49,282 bases of DNA from Bacteroidales bacterium UBA4345 (GCA_002396385.1 DGTD01000065.1:1-49282), one strand, 5' to 3'; positions 39,805 through 49,235 are shown, counted from the first letter of the stretch. Program-made: numbers and translations. Notes: generated from the letters alone by a model not told the origin.

Positions 39805-41298
39805 TTAGTCGAGCTTATAATCAGAGGGGAGCGTCGTATTGTTAGCGCGCATATACTTGATAAAGAAGTATAGGCACGTCAAAGAGACAGCAAAACCAAA
39901 CGCATAAGAGGCAACAGGCCACCACTCAACCCCATTCATTAAAGCAGCTACACCCTCTTTCGGCGAAATCATAATGTAGGTAGAGCAAACCATTGTCATC
40001 CATAGGGCAGGAACCAAGGTAATAATATATGGCTTGCCATTCTTATACAACCAAACTGTGATAGCCCAGAAAGTGAAAATAGAAAGACTTTGGTTCAACC
40101 ATGCGAAATAGCGCCAAAGCACATCGAAATTCAAATTCATAATGACAGCCGAAGTTATGAATAACGGAACAGCAATAACAAGCCTTTTCTTCACATCAGA
40201 TTGTGAGAAATGCAAAAAGTCGGCAGCAATCAGACGAGCCGCACGGAAAGCAGTGTCGCCAGAAGTGACAGGGGCAGCCACAACACCCAAGATGGCCAAA
40301 AATGCGCCAACAGTACCCAGCCAGTTGTTGCAAATGGCATTAACGACAGCCGCCACATTACCATTATGTTCTTTCAAGAAAGTAGCCAATTTCTCATAGG
40401 GAGTCGCGCCATCGACATTGAGAGAATCGGCAAACTTCATAGCCGCAGCCGCCCAAATCAAAGCCACCAAACCTTCGGTAATCATAGCACCATAGAAAAC
40501 AGGGCGGCCCAGTTTTTCGTTCTTCAAGCAGCGAGCCATCATCGGGCTCTGTGTGGCATGAAAACCGCTAACGGCACCACATGCAATTGTAATGAACAGC
40601 ATCGGGAAGATAGGCAAACCAGCAGGATGGTGACTAGTAAAGGCTTCTGTTATTTCAGGCAGTTCTCCAGGCTGAACCAAGATTCCGCCCAAGACACCCA
40701 CCGCCATAAAGATAAGGGCTATACCGAACAAAGGATAAATTCGTCCGATAAGCGCATCAATAGGCAAAAGAGTTGCCAATATATAATAACAGAAAATTAT
40801 AACAGGCCATGCGGAAAACTCTCCCAACGAAAGAGGCAATAGTCCGTCAAGTAGACCCGCTGGTGTTGTTACGAAAACCGCACCAACCATAATCATCAGT
40901 AAAAGGGAAAGGACACGCATGGTTTGGCGTCCGGCACTTCCCAACTCGTCACCGACCACTTCGGGCAGACTGGCACCTCCCTTGCTGAGACTAATCATAC
41001 CAGCGAGATAGTCGTGTGTGGCACCTCCAAAAATACAGCCGATAACAATCCACAAGTAGGCGGCAGGTCCAAACAAAACACCCATAATAGCACCAAATAT
41101 AGGACCAGTGCCAGCAATGTTCAGGAACTGTATCAGATACACTTTCCAAGAAGCCATAGGAATGTAATCTATGCCATCTTGTTTCTCATAAGCAGGAGTC
41201 TTTCGGTCTGCTTTAGCGCCAAATATTTTTTCAACAAAGGCGCCATAAATAAAGAACCCTAAAATCAGTAAAACAAATGCCGTAAAGAAAGTAACCAT
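39805..41298 (-). CDS. cstA: Carbon starvation protein CstA family transporter
   Basis: CstA-family proteins are multi-span inner-membrane transporters; in enterobacteria they take up peptides and pyruvate. This 497-residue protein has many hydrophobic spans and family landmarks: GPIFGAIMGVLFGPAAYLWI, GGATHDYLAGMISLSKGGAS, FITIACGAVSGFHATQSPMM and GDTAFRAARLI. The ORF extends 17 codons further upstream, but the -7 box at 41318-41325 lies inside that extension and the Met at 41298 opens the first helix (VTFFTAFVLLILGFFIYG), so this start is used. The length fits the shorter CstA type (about 480-500 residues) common in Bacteroidota, rather than the roughly 700-residue enterobacterial form. It is transcribed alone. 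Confidence 0.93.
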   Translation of the reverse strand: MVTFFTAFVLLILGFFIYGAFVEKIFGAKADRKTPAYEKQDGIDYIPMASWKVYLIQFLNIAGTGPIFGAIMGVLFGPAAYLWIVIGCIFGGATHDYLAGMISLSKGGASLPEVVGDELGSAGRQTMRVLSLLLMIMVGAVFVTTPAGLLDGLLPLSLGEFSAWPVIIFCYYILATLLPIDALIGRIYPLFGIALIFMAVGVLGGILVQPGELPEITEAFTSHHPAGLPIFPMLFITIACGAVSGFHATQSPMMARCLKNEKLGRPVFYGAMITEGLVALIWAAAAMKFADSLNVDGATPYEKLATFLKEHNGNVAAVVNAICNNWLGTVGAFLAILGVVAAPVTSGDTAFRAARLIAADFLHFSQSDVKKRLVIAVPLFITSAVIMNLNFDVLWRYFAWLNQSLSIFTFWAITVWLYKNGKPYIITLVPALWMTMVCSTYIMISPKEGVAALMNGVEWWPVASYAFGFAVSLTCLYFFIKYMRANNTTLPSDYKLD

Positions 41299-41317
41299 AT
41301 TTTTATAATAATTTACA

Positions 41318-41325
41318 CAAAAATA
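41318..41325 (-). promoter_or_regulatory. -7 element of cstA
   Basis: Reverse-strand TATTTTTG matches TAnnTTTG and lies 19 bases before the chosen start codon. This supports the shorter reading frame. Confidence 0.5.
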
Positions 41326-41391
41326 CAGTAAAAAGTAATAAAGTAGCACCCATAAGCCCCAATTTGTATAAAATTGTCAACTGGAACAAGC

Positions 41392-42729
41392 CTACAAGTG
41401 TGGCAGACTTATGCCTGTTATCTGTCTATAAAGGTCTAACGCATAAATATCGGTCATGCTCGACACATAATCGAGCACTGCCAAAATACGGTGGTAATAA
41501 GCCGGAGCAGACATCTCATACTGTTGTGGTACACGCATAAGCAACTGTCGGGAATAGGCTTTATCGGGTTCTAATGCAGCATTAACAAGTTGGTCGATAA
41601 GTTTATATATGATATTGTAACCAGAAATTTCCACATCGACAACCGACTGCGACCTGTAAATTTTCTCGACAGAGACCCGTTCACATGTTTTGTATGCATT
41701 GCGAACCCTTTCACACACATGTTTGATCAGGCTGTCTTGAAATGAACCGTCAAGAATAGCCTCTTCATTCTCGACAAAAACCTGTGTACATTCACGAACA
41801 AGTTCACCAACAACACTACTTCTCAGATAGGCAATCTGCTCGTTAACATCTTGAATCTTATCCATATGTTGAAGCCGTCGCTGTTTTCGTTCTTCATCGA
41901 AGAAACCCAACATAAGGTCTACCGTCTGCTCAGTAGATAAGATTTTCAGTTTGTGGGCATCCTCAAGATCCATAATCTCGTAACAGATGTCATCGGCCGC
42001 CTCGACTAGAAACACCAACGGATGACGGACAAAGCGGGAAGGTTCCACCTCTTTAATACCCAGTTCGTCAGCAATAAGCCGAAAATCGTCCTTCTCACTT
42101 TGGAAAAACCCGAACTTCGGTTTCCCCAATTTGGCTATATAAGTAGACTCGTAAGGATACTTCACAATAGAGGCCAAAGACGTATAGGTAAGGACAAAAC
42201 CGCCACGACGATGCCCGGAAAATTGATGCGTAAGCAACCGGAAAGCGTTCGCATTCCCTTCGAAATTGACAATATCCTGCCATTCGGCATCGGAAAGACC
42301 GTACTTTTCCTTCAAGACAGCGCCGGGACCCTCACTAAAATAACTAGAGATAGCCTTTTCTCCCGAATGCCCGAATGGAGGGTTGCCCAAATCGTGTGCG
42401 AGGCAGCCGACAGGTACAATGGACCCCAATTCGCCAATATACGGTCCACCATCCTCGCCATATTTCCCAACCAAGTGCCTACTTACAATTTCGCCTAGGG
42501 AGCGGCCAACAGAGCCGACTTCGAGGCTATGGGTCAATCGGTTATGTACAAATATTTTATCGGGCAGGGGGAATACCTGCGTTTTATTTTGCAAACGTCT
42601 GAAAGTGGGCGAGAAGATAAGCCGGTCGTAATCGCGCTGAAATTCTGTACGGTCGTGTTTATTAGGATCGTGGTAATCTTCAAGTCCGAATCTTTTAGAA
42701 GAAAGCAACTGTTTCCAGTTCATTGCCAT
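41392..42729 (-). CDS. dgt: Deoxyguanosinetriphosphate triphosphohydrolase (dGTPase)
   Basis: dGTPases hydrolyse dGTP to deoxyguanosine and tripolyphosphate, adjusting dNTP pools and sometimes restricting phage. The 445-residue protein has the HD metal site: His67 in NRLTHSLEVGSVGR, and His112-Asp113 in CLAHDLGNPPFGHSGEK, with the third metal ligand in the later helix FLVEAADDICYEIMDLED. The N-terminal FRRLQNKTQVFP is typical of the family. The start could be either Met1 or Met3. The gene is separated from cstA by about 40-90 bases and from the OMP gene by a terminator, and so is probably a single unit. Confidence 0.93.
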   Translation of the reverse strand: MAMNWKQLLSSKRFGLEDYHDPNKHDRTEFQRDYDRLIFSPTFRRLQNKTQVFPLPDKIFVHNRLTHSLEVGSVGRSLGEIVSRHLVGKYGEDGGPYIGELGSIVPVGCLAHDLGNPPFGHSGEKAISSYFSEGPGAVLKEKYGLSDAEWQDIVNFEGNANAFRLLTHQFSGHRRGGFVLTYTSLASIVKYPYESTYIAKLGKPKFGFFQSEKDDFRLIADELGIKEVEPSRFVRHPLVFLVEAADDICYEIMDLEDAHKLKILSTEQTVDLMLGFFDEERKQRRLQHMDKIQDVNEQIAYLRSSVVGELVRECTQVFVENEEAILDGSFQDSLIKHVCERVRNAYKTCERVSVEKIYRSQSVVDVEISGYNIIYKLIDQLVNAALEPDKAYSRQLLMRVPQQYEMSAPAYYHRILAVLDYVSSMTDIYALDLYRQITGISLPHL

Positions 42730-42752
42730 AAATTGCGTTCAACTAGTGTTAT

Positions 42753-42785
42753 ATAAAAACGGAACCCACAAACGCAGGTTCCGTT
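42753..42785 (-). terminator. Terminator of the outer-membrane protein gene
   Basis: Read on the reverse strand, AACGGAACC pairs with GGTTCCGTT (9 base pairs, 10-base loop) and is followed by TTTATA. It lies 23 bases beyond the OMP stop. Confidence 0.8.
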
Positions 42786-42807
42786 ATACGATAAGTATAG
42801 CATCCGG

Positions 42808-43677
42808 TTACCAACGATAACCAAGGGTCATATAAGCCGAGCTGTTGGTCAAGACAGGGAAGTTATCGGTATAAACCGACTTATACTGTTTCACTTCATT
42901 CGCATCGTAATTACTGTCGTTCATCAAGTTAACAAGTCCAAGTTGGTAACCGATAGCAAAAGACCAATCGGAGTCGAAATCATAACCCAGACGGAAATTA
43001 AGGCTGAAATCGAAACTACGATAGATTGCATGTTCAGTTTCCTCGTCAGGGTTGTTTTGGAACAACTTATTATTGACAGACGGATGTTCGTTGTCTAATT
43101 CTTTAGCTGTAGACTTACCAAAGACGCCTAAACTAAGTACAGGTCCGACAGATACGAAACCGCGTCCAGTACATGTTTTAGAGAAGTTCATACGTTTGCT
43201 GAACTTGCAGTTAATAGGAACATCGAAATAAAAGAGGTTGTCTTCCACATTATATCCGACCTCGGTTTTGAAACCGCCACCACGCACAGCGAATAAGAGT
43301 TCGGGTTGCAACGAGAACCACTGTCCGATAGGGACATCGAAATTCAAGCCACCACGCAGGCACGGAGCGAAACGGTTGTTAATCGGAGTACTGTTATACC
43401 ACGCTAAACCGCCACCAAAAGTAACACCAATAGTGGTCCACCTGTATTCGGGTAACGGTTTTGCCGCTTCCATTTCTATGATATCGTTCTGCTCGTCGAA
43501 ATAGTCGGCCGTATCAAGAGGGACTTCACTAGACCTCTTGACAGAATCTTCAACGACAAGTACAGGACTTGTTTGGACCGCAACACTATCGGAAACCGAC
43601 TGCGCATCTTCAATTGTTGCAAACATAGCAACAGACTGGCTCAAAGCGAAGCCCAGTACAACTAATCTCTTTCTCAT
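42808..43677 (-). CDS. Outer-membrane beta-barrel protein (PorT-like)
   Basis: A 289-residue exported protein with a signal peptide (LVVLGFALSQSVAMFATIE). An acidic Ser/Asp-rich segment of about 55 residues follows, then alternating hydrophobic strands ending in aromatic residues (TIGVTFGGGLAWYNS, WFSLQPELLFAVRGGGFKTE, NFRLGYDFDSDWSFAIGYQL). The terminal strand ends SSAYMTLGYRW, the C-terminal aromatic typical of outer-membrane barrels. It matches the porin-family beta-barrel/PorT-like group, where function is usually unassigned. It has its own promoter and terminator. Confidence 0.8.
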   Translation of the reverse strand: MRKRLVVLGFALSQSVAMFATIEDAQSVSDSVAVQTSPVLVVEDSVKRSSEVPLDTADYFDEQNDIIEMEAAKPLPEYRWTTIGVTFGGGLAWYNSTPINNRFAPCLRGGLNFDVPIGQWFSLQPELLFAVRGGGFKTEVGYNVEDNLFYFDVPINCKFSKRMNFSKTCTGRGFVSVGPVLSLGVFGKSTAKELDNEHPSVNNKLFQNNPDEETEHAIYRSFDFSLNFRLGYDFDSDWSFAIGYQLGLVNLMNDSNYDANEVKQYKSVYTDNFPVLTNSSAYMTLGYRW

Positions 43678-43710
43678 TATAAGAACTATTACTTATTTAA
43701 AGCACACCGA

Positions 43711-43742
43711 CAAAAATAATTAAAAAACTGATTATTCACAAC
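43711..43742 (-). promoter_or_regulatory. Promoter of the outer-membrane protein gene
   Basis: Reverse-strand TATTTTTG (43718-43711) with GTTG (43742-43739) 20 bases upstream gives a near-consensus pair; start codon 34 bases downstream. Confidence 0.5.
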
Positions 43743-43786
43743 TTTGGCATTAAATGCTCGAAAATCAGCAGAAAAATATTTTCAAA

Positions 43787-44863
43787 TCATAAGTGTGTAC
43801 ACTTGTTCATCAGGTAGGCGTCAAGCAACGTCATTGCCGCCATAGCCTCGACGATAGGCACCGCCCTAGGCAGCACACACGGGTCGTGTCGTCCACGCGC
43901 TTTGATGCAGGCATCGTTCCCATTCAAGTCGACCGTAGGCTGTTCGCGCAACAAGGTGGCAATAGGCTTAAAGGCACAACGGAAATAAACATCCTCACCA
44001 TTGGAGATACCACCCTGAATACCACCCGAATAGTTGGTCAGTGTGCCGATTTTTCCATTCTTTCCGGTGAAGATGTCATTAACCTGCGAGCCACGCAAGC
44101 CGACACCGGCAAAGCCCATACCATATTCAAAGCCCTTGCAGGCGTTAATCGACAACATAGCGTTACCCAGCATAGCATGCAACTTACCGAAAGCAGGCTC
44201 ACCCAAACCAACAGGTACCCCCTTCGCCACACAAGTGATAACGCCACCAATAGTGTCACCGTCGAGTTTCACCTGTTTGATGAGAGCCTCCATTTGAGTC
44301 GCCAGCTCCGCATCGGGGCAACGCACGGCATTGCTTTCAGTCAGCGAGAGGTCGAGTTCCTGATAAGATTTGCCAACAACCAGGTTACCGACCTGCGACG
44401 TATAGGCCTGCACAGAAATACCCAGTTGTTTCAGGGCTAGTTTGGCAACAGCCCCACCAACCACACGCGAGAGTGTTTCGCGTGCACTTGAGCGGCCTCC
44501 GCCACGATGGTCTCGGAAACCGTATTTAGCAGTGTAAGTATAGTCAGCATGAGAGGGCCGGAAAACCGATTTCATCTCATCGTAATCGTTAGAATGCTGG
44601 TTTGTGTTCCTGACCTCGAAAGCCAAAGGAGTGCCCGTGCACCTGCCCTCGTAAACGCCAGACAAAAATTCTACTCTGTCGCCCTCGTTACGTCCGGTCG
44701 TGATAGCACTCTGTCCAGGCCTACGTCTGTCGAGTTCGCTCTGGATAAAATCCAAATCGAGTTCCAGCCCGGCCGGCACCCCATCGATAATACCACCCAC
44801 AGCCACCCCATGGCTCTCGCCATAAGTCGTCAGACGAAAAATATTGCCAAAAGTATTACCCAT
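43787..44863 (-). CDS. aroC: Chorismate synthase
   Basis: AroC makes chorismate from 5-enolpyruvylshikimate-3-phosphate with reduced FMN, the last common step to aromatic amino acids and menaquinone. The 358-residue protein has the family signatures: [19 protein letters not shown] at the N-terminus, [15 protein letters not shown] with [13 protein letters not shown], and [17 protein letters not shown] with FKP. The C-terminal [20 protein letters not shown] is also present. It is the last gene of a likely reverse-strand operon ubiE/menG-epimerase-slyD-aroC, 22 bases after the SlyD-like gene. Its link to menaquinone through chorismate is plausible as menG is in the same run. Confidence 0.97.
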   Translation of the reverse strand: MGNTFGNIFRLTTYGESHGVAVGGIIDGVPAGLELDLDFIQSELDRRRPGQSAITTGRNEGDRVEFLSGVYEGRCTGTPLAFEVRNTNQHSNDYDEMKSVFRPSHADYTYTAKYGFRDHRGGGRSSARETLSRVVGGAVAKLALKQLGISVQAYTSQVGNLVVGKSYQELDLSLTESNAVRCPDAELATQMEALIKQVKLDGDTIGGVITCVAKGVPVGLGEPAFGKLHAMLGNAMLSINACKGFEYGMGFAGVGLRGSQVNDIFTGKNGKIGTLTNYSGGIQGGISNGEDVYFRCAFKPIATLLREQPTVDLNGNDACIKARGRHDPCVLPRAVPIVEAMAAMTLLDAYLMNKCTHL

Positions 44864-44885
44864 TTGTTAAAAAACGATGTAAAAG

Positions 44886-45488
44886 TTATTTGCCACAACA
44901 ACCGCCTTCGCTACCACAGCAACCACCCTCGTTATTGTCCTTACCGCCGCAGCCTCCTTTGCAACCGCCGCCACAGCCGCCACAAGTATGAGGCTGGGTA
45001 GCAGCCGCCATTTCTTCGGCTGTACAGTCACGCACAACAACAACTTCACCAACAAAGTGGAGCGTCTCACCCGCCAACGGATGATTAAAGTCCATAACCA
45101 CCACCTTTTTCTTATTATCAATTTCCGTTACAGTTCCATGGAAAGTGTTACCTTCCTGGTCCATCATCGGAAGGGTATGGTCAACAGCGACAACATTGAA
45201 ATCAATCTTACCCTTTTCATCTTGGAAGATTTCAAAAGGCACATTAGCGATGCGTTCAGGATCACGCTGTCCGTAAGCATCTTCAGGCAACATTGTGAAA
45301 TCGAACTTTGCTCCTTGCTCCAACCCCAGAAGATTTTCTTCGAATTTAGGCAACATCATACCCAAACCCGGAATAAACTCTAAGGGACGGTTAGCAGTTG
45401 CCGACTCCATAACAGTAGCGTCGCCCTCAGCCTCTCCAACAATCAGATTATAGGTAACTGCGACATACTTGTTGTTCTCAATCTTCAT
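44886..45488 (-). CDS. slyD: FKBP-type peptidyl-prolyl isomerase, SlyD-like, with Cys/Gly-rich tail
   Basis: A 200-residue SlyD-type protein. The FKBP domain at about 1-70 and 125-150 carries an inserted chaperone (IF) domain, with FIPGLGMMLPKFEENLLGLE, FDFTMLPEDAYGQRDPE and VVVMDFNHPLAGETLHFVGE. These are the usual SlyD landmarks. The C-terminal 35 residues are rich in Cys and Gly with eight cysteines (HTCGGCGGGCKGGCGGK, then two CC pairs) and one His, in place of the His-rich tail of enterobacterial SlyD. This suggests binding of nickel, zinc or another soft metal. It is co-transcribed with the epimerase upstream (28-base gap) and aroC downstream (22-base gap). Confidence 0.9.
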   Translation of the reverse strand: MKIENNKYVAVTYNLIVGEAEGDATVMESATANRPLEFIPGLGMMLPKFEENLLGLEQGAKFDFTMLPEDAYGQRDPERIANVPFEIFQDEKGKIDFNVVAVDHTLPMMDQEGNTFHGTVTEIDNKKKVVVMDFNHPLAGETLHFVGEVVVVRDCTAEEMAAATQPHTCGGCGGGCKGGCGGKDNNEGGCCGSEGGCCGK

Positions 45489-45516
45489 ATCGTATATTTA
45501 AATTATTGTTATCAAA

Positions 45517-46524
45517 TTATTTGATCCATCCTTGCTCTCTGTACCATTCAATGCACTCGTCAAGTCCGGCATCGAGGTTATAATCGGCCTTAAAGCCCAA
45601 CTCATCAGCCAATTTTTTTGTATCACACTTCCAATTAAGAGAGGAAAGGATATTGTATTTATCGTTATTAAGCGTAGGAAATTTGCCAAACCAGCCGCCC
45701 ACTTTTTCCATAACAGCGCAAATGCCTTTCACCAAGAAGCAAGGCACACGTAACGGAATAGTCCACTTCACGCCCAGTTTTTGCTTAGCGAGCGCCGCAT
45801 AGTCGTCGCTGGTCCACACATCGCCATCGGCAACGAAATAAGTTTCGTGGATTTTCTGCTTGTCGATGCAGGCAAAAATAACCTTGACCAGGTCCTTTAC
45901 ATATATAAAGGTAATGTATTGCGGTTTGAAGCCAATGGCAGGATTGAAATGCCGCTGCAAAGTCTGTAACATGACGAAATAGTCCTTTTCGCGGGGGCCA
46001 TAAACGCCAGTCGGGCGCAGTATAGTGAACGGGAAGTCGGGCAGCGACCGCAAATAGTTTTCGGTGCGCAACTTGCTTTTCCCGTACAGCGTATTCGGAT
46101 TGGGAGTATCGTCATAATCGATTTGTTTCAAGGTGACAGGATCACCCGACCCCATAGCCGACAAGCTACTCATATAAACAAACTGTCGGGGCTGCATCTC
46201 CGTTTGGCGGAGCGCGTCGACCAAATTTTTTGTATACTCGAAATTGACACGGTCGAAATCATTTTTCTGCTTGCACTTAGTAAGTCCCATAATGTGGACG
46301 ATGACGTCCCACCTACCAATTTCCTTCTTCACATCCTCAAGTTTTGCAACCAGCTGGTTAAGCGAAGAGTAAGGCAAATCAATAAACTGTGTCCCAGGCA
46401 CCTGCAGGTATTCACGACTACTACTTGCACGAACTCCGGCCCAGACTTCGTGTCCACGCCTTAAAGCTTCTTCAACAGCAAAACTTCCTATGAAGCCAGA
46501 GGCTCCGGTAATTAATATCTTCAT
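45517..46524 (-). CDS. NAD(P)-dependent epimerase/dehydratase (extended SDR)
   Basis: A 335-residue extended short-chain dehydrogenase/reductase from the ATG at 46524 (MKILITGASGFIGSF); the three-codon upstream extension is unnecessary. The Rossmann motif is TGASGFIGSFAVEEALRRGH, the catalytic Tyr and Lys are in LYGKSKLRTE, and the NAD-binding FVYMSSLSAMGSG strand precedes them. LRPTGVYGPREKDYF is typical of sugar-nucleotide or steroid-type SDRs. The substrate cannot be deduced; relatives in Bacteroidota are annotated only as epimerase/dehydratase. It is in a reverse-strand operon, 27 bases after ubiE/menG. Confidence 0.85.
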   Translation of the reverse strand: MKILITGASGFIGSFAVEEALRRGHEVWAGVRASSSREYLQVPGTQFIDLPYSSLNQLVAKLEDVKKEIGRWDVIVHIMGLTKCKQKNDFDRVNFEYTKNLVDALRQTEMQPRQFVYMSSLSAMGSGDPVTLKQIDYDDTPNPNTLYGKSKLRTENYLRSLPDFPFTILRPTGVYGPREKDYFVMLQTLQRHFNPAIGFKPQYITFIYVKDLVKVIFACIDKQKIHETYFVADGDVWTSDDYAALAKQKLGVKWTIPLRVPCFLVKGICAVMEKVGGWFGKFPTLNNDKYNILSSLNWKCDTKKLADELGFKADYNLDAGLDECIEWYREQGWIK

Positions 46525-46551
46525 ATTACACAATTACTCAATAACACGAAC

Positions 46552-47295
46552 CTACTTTTTAGCCACATAAAGCGAGCAAGAGCCGAAAGTGAACGTGCGT
46601 ACCTTAACATCGGAGAACCCACACTCTTTCAACAAAGCCGCCATTTCTTGTCCCTGCGGACATGCGGCGATACTTTCAGGCAGATACTCGTAAGCCCTCA
46701 GGTCCTTAGCTACCAATTTCGCCATTAGCGGGATAACGCACTTGGTGTAGAAGCTGTAACCTAACTTAAAGATGGGATTGGAGGGTTCGCTAAGTTCGAG
46801 TATGACCGCCCTACCGCCATTGCACAAGACACGGTTCATTTCAGAAAGGCCCTGTTTCAGGTCAGAGAAGTTGCGGACACCGAAAGCGACGGTCAAAGCA
46901 TCGAAAGAAGCATCGTCGAAGCGCAACTTCATGCTGTCGCCCTGCTCGAGCGAGATGATTTTTCCAAGCCCCTTCACCTCCACCTTTTTTCTACCGATTT
47001 CGAGCATTTCCTTCGAAAGGTCGATACCGACAATTTCCTGAGGCTCTAATTCTTCATAAGCGCTGATGGCAAAATCGGCCGTACCAGTAGCGATATCGAG
47101 CAAACGCATCGGTTTCAGGTCTAACAGCGACCTAAGAGCGGTTCTGCGCCAGTTCCGGTCTTGGAAGAGAGACATCAGATGATTCATTGTATCGTATTGT
47201 CCGGCAATTTTGTCGAACATTTCCTCCACCTGTGCCGTCTTGTTGTTGCCCTCATTCTCATAAGGCAGCACCTTTTCCACTTTAATCTCAGCCAT
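46552..47295 (-). CDS. ubiE: Demethylmenaquinone methyltransferase (UbiE/MenG)
   Basis: MenG/UbiE methylates demethylmenaquinone to menaquinone, the main respiratory quinone in Bacteroidota. The protein is 247 residues from the start at 47295 (MAEIKVEKVLPYE). The longer open frame to 47346 abuts the promoter box at 47346-47353 and would be untranslatable. The SAM site is LLDIATGTADFAISAYEEL, followed by EIVGIDLSKEMLEIGRKKVE and the UbiE signatures YDTMNHLMSLFQDRNWRRTA and DALTVAFGVRNFSDLKQGL. C-terminal SLYVAKK is normal. It is the first gene of a run with the epimerase, SlyD and AroC. Confidence 0.93.
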   Translation of the reverse strand: MAEIKVEKVLPYENEGNNKTAQVEEMFDKIAGQYDTMNHLMSLFQDRNWRRTALRSLLDLKPMRLLDIATGTADFAISAYEELEPQEIVGIDLSKEMLEIGRKKVEVKGLGKIISLEQGDSMKLRFDDASFDALTVAFGVRNFSDLKQGLSEMNRVLCNGGRAVILELSEPSNPIFKLGYSFYTKCVIPLMAKLVAKDLRAYEYLPESIAACPQGQEMAALLKECGFSDVKVRTFTFGSCSLYVAKK

Positions 47296-47345
47296 CGTAA
47301 TTTTGAATAAGGGATCCTTTTGAAAAATAGGCACCCAATTTTTCA

Positions 47346-47353
47346 CAAAAATA
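47346..47353 (-). promoter_or_regulatory. -7 element of the ubiE operon
   Basis: Reverse-strand TATTTTTG matches TAnnTTTG and gives a leader of about 45 bases before the start at 47295. The gap from here to the next forward gene (about 250 bases) has no gene that I can support. Confidence 0.5.
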
Positions 47354-47566
47354 ATGATTTTATTGGTAAGAAAGCACTTAAATGCTTACAAATAGGGAGG
47401 CAACAGAAAGTTTATCATTTTCACATCAGCCAACGTATTCATTGTAAAACCCGACCAAACACACCAGTTGTTACTTTTCCACATGCCAACCCAGTGGCTT
47501 CATCGGTGTCTAAAAATCGTCAACAGTGCCGCACCCTACCCGGTTGCATTGTTACCGCTTAATTGC

Positions 47567-47574
47567 TAAATTTG
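47567..47574 (+). promoter_or_regulatory. -7 element of the terminal AAA-ATPase gene
   Basis: TAAATTTG matches the consensus exactly, 23 bases before the ATG at 47598. No clear TTTG is present at -33. It makes the in-frame start at 47526 unlikely. Confidence 0.6.
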
Positions 47575-47597
47575 CATTGTTAAGAAAAGGAGTCACT

Positions 47598-49187
47598 ATG
47601 GGCTTGTATTTGAATCCGAACGCTGATGCGTTAAAACAAAGTCTTCGTAACGAGATATATGTTGATAAATCGCTGATTATTGTCGAGTTGAACAGACTGG
47701 CAGAAACAGACCAGGACTTTGTCTGTATCTCCCGTCCGCGCCGTTTCGGAAAGAGCATGGTGGGCAACCTGGTTTCCGCCTACTATTCGAAAGGGTGCGA
47801 CACCCGCTCCATTTTCAGCCAGATGAAAATCCGTCAGACGCCCGACTATGACAAGTACCTAAATAAACTAAATGTCATAAAACTGGATTTGAACGGGTGG
47901 TACCAGAATGCCAAAGTAGAGAATAACGTTGAGTTCTTGATAGGAGGTCTCAACAATGAATTGTTAAAAGAATTTCGCAAACAATTCACTGACATACAAT
48001 TTGATGACAACTCATCTATATCTAGATGTATAAAGAACGTATACTCCGAAACTGGCGAAAAGTTTGTCATCATCATCGACGAGTATGATGTTCTGGTACG
48101 TGAACAGGTTCCTGAACAGTTGTTCAACGACTACCTCAGTTTCTTGAACGGATTGTTTAAAGACACCACGCTACGTCCTGCCCTTGCCCTTGCCTACATC
48201 ACCGGCATTATGCCGATTGTGCGCGACAAAGTGCAGAGCAAATTGAATGAGTTCACCGAGTATACCATGCTGCAACCACGTCAATTCGCAGGTTTAATCG
48301 GCTTTACTGAAGAGGAGGTGAAAGGCTTGTGCGATAAATATGGCACCGATTATGACGAGTGCCTGCGCTGGTACGACGGTTACCAGATGTCTGACAGCAT
48401 AAAGGTTTGCAATCCGCTTTCGGTGGTCAATGCTGTGACGACCGGTGAGTTCTTCAGCTACTGGTCGGCGACCGGCTCTTTCGAGGTGCTCCGCGACCAC
48501 ATATTGAAAGATTTTGAGGGTATCAGGCAGGATATTATCGAGATGATCGCCGGTGGCAGCGTGCCTGTCAACGTGCTGAAGTTCCAGAACACCCTGGCCA
48601 GCATCAACTCGAAAGACAACGTCTTTACCTACCTTATCCACTTGGGCTACCTCTGCTACAACCGCAAGGACAAGACCTGCCACATACCGAACGAGGAGGT
48701 CCGCATAGAGTGGATCAACTCCATTGAAGACTCTTCCGACTACAAGGCGGTGATGGCCGTAGTGAACGCCTCGAAGCGCTTGCTCGACGACACCATCAAC
48801 GGCAACGCCGAGGCGGTTGCCCGCGCACTCGATGCCGCACACACCCAGGTGACCAATCCGCTGACCTACAACGACGAGCACTGTTTCCAGAGTGCCATCT
48901 GCCTGGCCTATTTCTACGCCAACACCCGCTACACGCTCATCAAAGAAATGCCAACAGGGAAAGGCTATGCCGACTTGGTGCTGATTCCATACCTGCCGAA
49001 CATACCGGCAATGGTCATAGAGTTGAAGCACAACAAGAGTACGGAAAGCGCCCTCCAGCAAATAAAGGACAGGAACTACCACGAGTCCCTCAACCACTAC
49101 TACGACAACCTGTTGTTCGTAGGCATCAACTACGACGAGAAAACCAAGAAGCACACCTGCAAGATAGAGCGGTTTGTGAAAGAATAA
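47598..49187 (+). CDS. AAA-ATPase-like / PD-(D/E)XK nuclease-like protein
   Basis: A 529-residue protein of a family greatly expanded in Bacteroidota. The N-terminal AAA-ATPase-like domain has the Walker A variant CISRPRRFGKSMV (Lys52) and Walker B FVIIIDEYDVLV. The C-terminal region has the restriction-nuclease-like pattern GKGYADLVLIPYLPNIPAMV followed by IELKHNKS and ALQQIKDRNY, as in the PDDEXK_9 (DUF1703) group. The start is set at 47598 by the -7 box at 47567. Base composition is uneven: the first half has AT-rich stretches (about one third GC near 47940-48060), while the C-terminal third is well above half GC, suggesting recombination with a paralogue. Biological role not established. 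Confidence 0.82.
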   Translation: MGLYLNPNADALKQSLRNEIYVDKSLIIVELNRLAETDQDFVCISRPRRFGKSMVGNLVSAYYSKGCDTRSIFSQMKIRQTPDYDKYLNKLNVIKLDLNGWYQNAKVENNVEFLIGGLNNELLKEFRKQFTDIQFDDNSSISRCIKNVYSETGEKFVIIIDEYDVLVREQVPEQLFNDYLSFLNGLFKDTTLRPALALAYITGIMPIVRDKVQSKLNEFTEYTMLQPRQFAGLIGFTEEEVKGLCDKYGTDYDECLRWYDGYQMSDSIKVCNPLSVVNAVTTGEFFSYWSATGSFEVLRDHILKDFEGIRQDIIEMIAGGSVPVNVLKFQNTLASINSKDNVFTYLIHLGYLCYNRKDKTCHIPNEEVRIEWINSIEDSSDYKAVMAVVNASKRLLDDTINGNAEAVARALDAAHTQVTNPLTYNDEHCFQSAICLAYFYANTRYTLIKEMPTGKGYADLVLIPYLPNIPAMVIELKHNKSTESALQQIKDRNYHESLNHYYDNLLFVGINYDEKTKKHTCKIERFVKE

Positions 49188-49235
49188 AGTCCGCTTGTCC
49201 TAAACTGATTAACACTGCCCCCCCGGGACGCAAAC

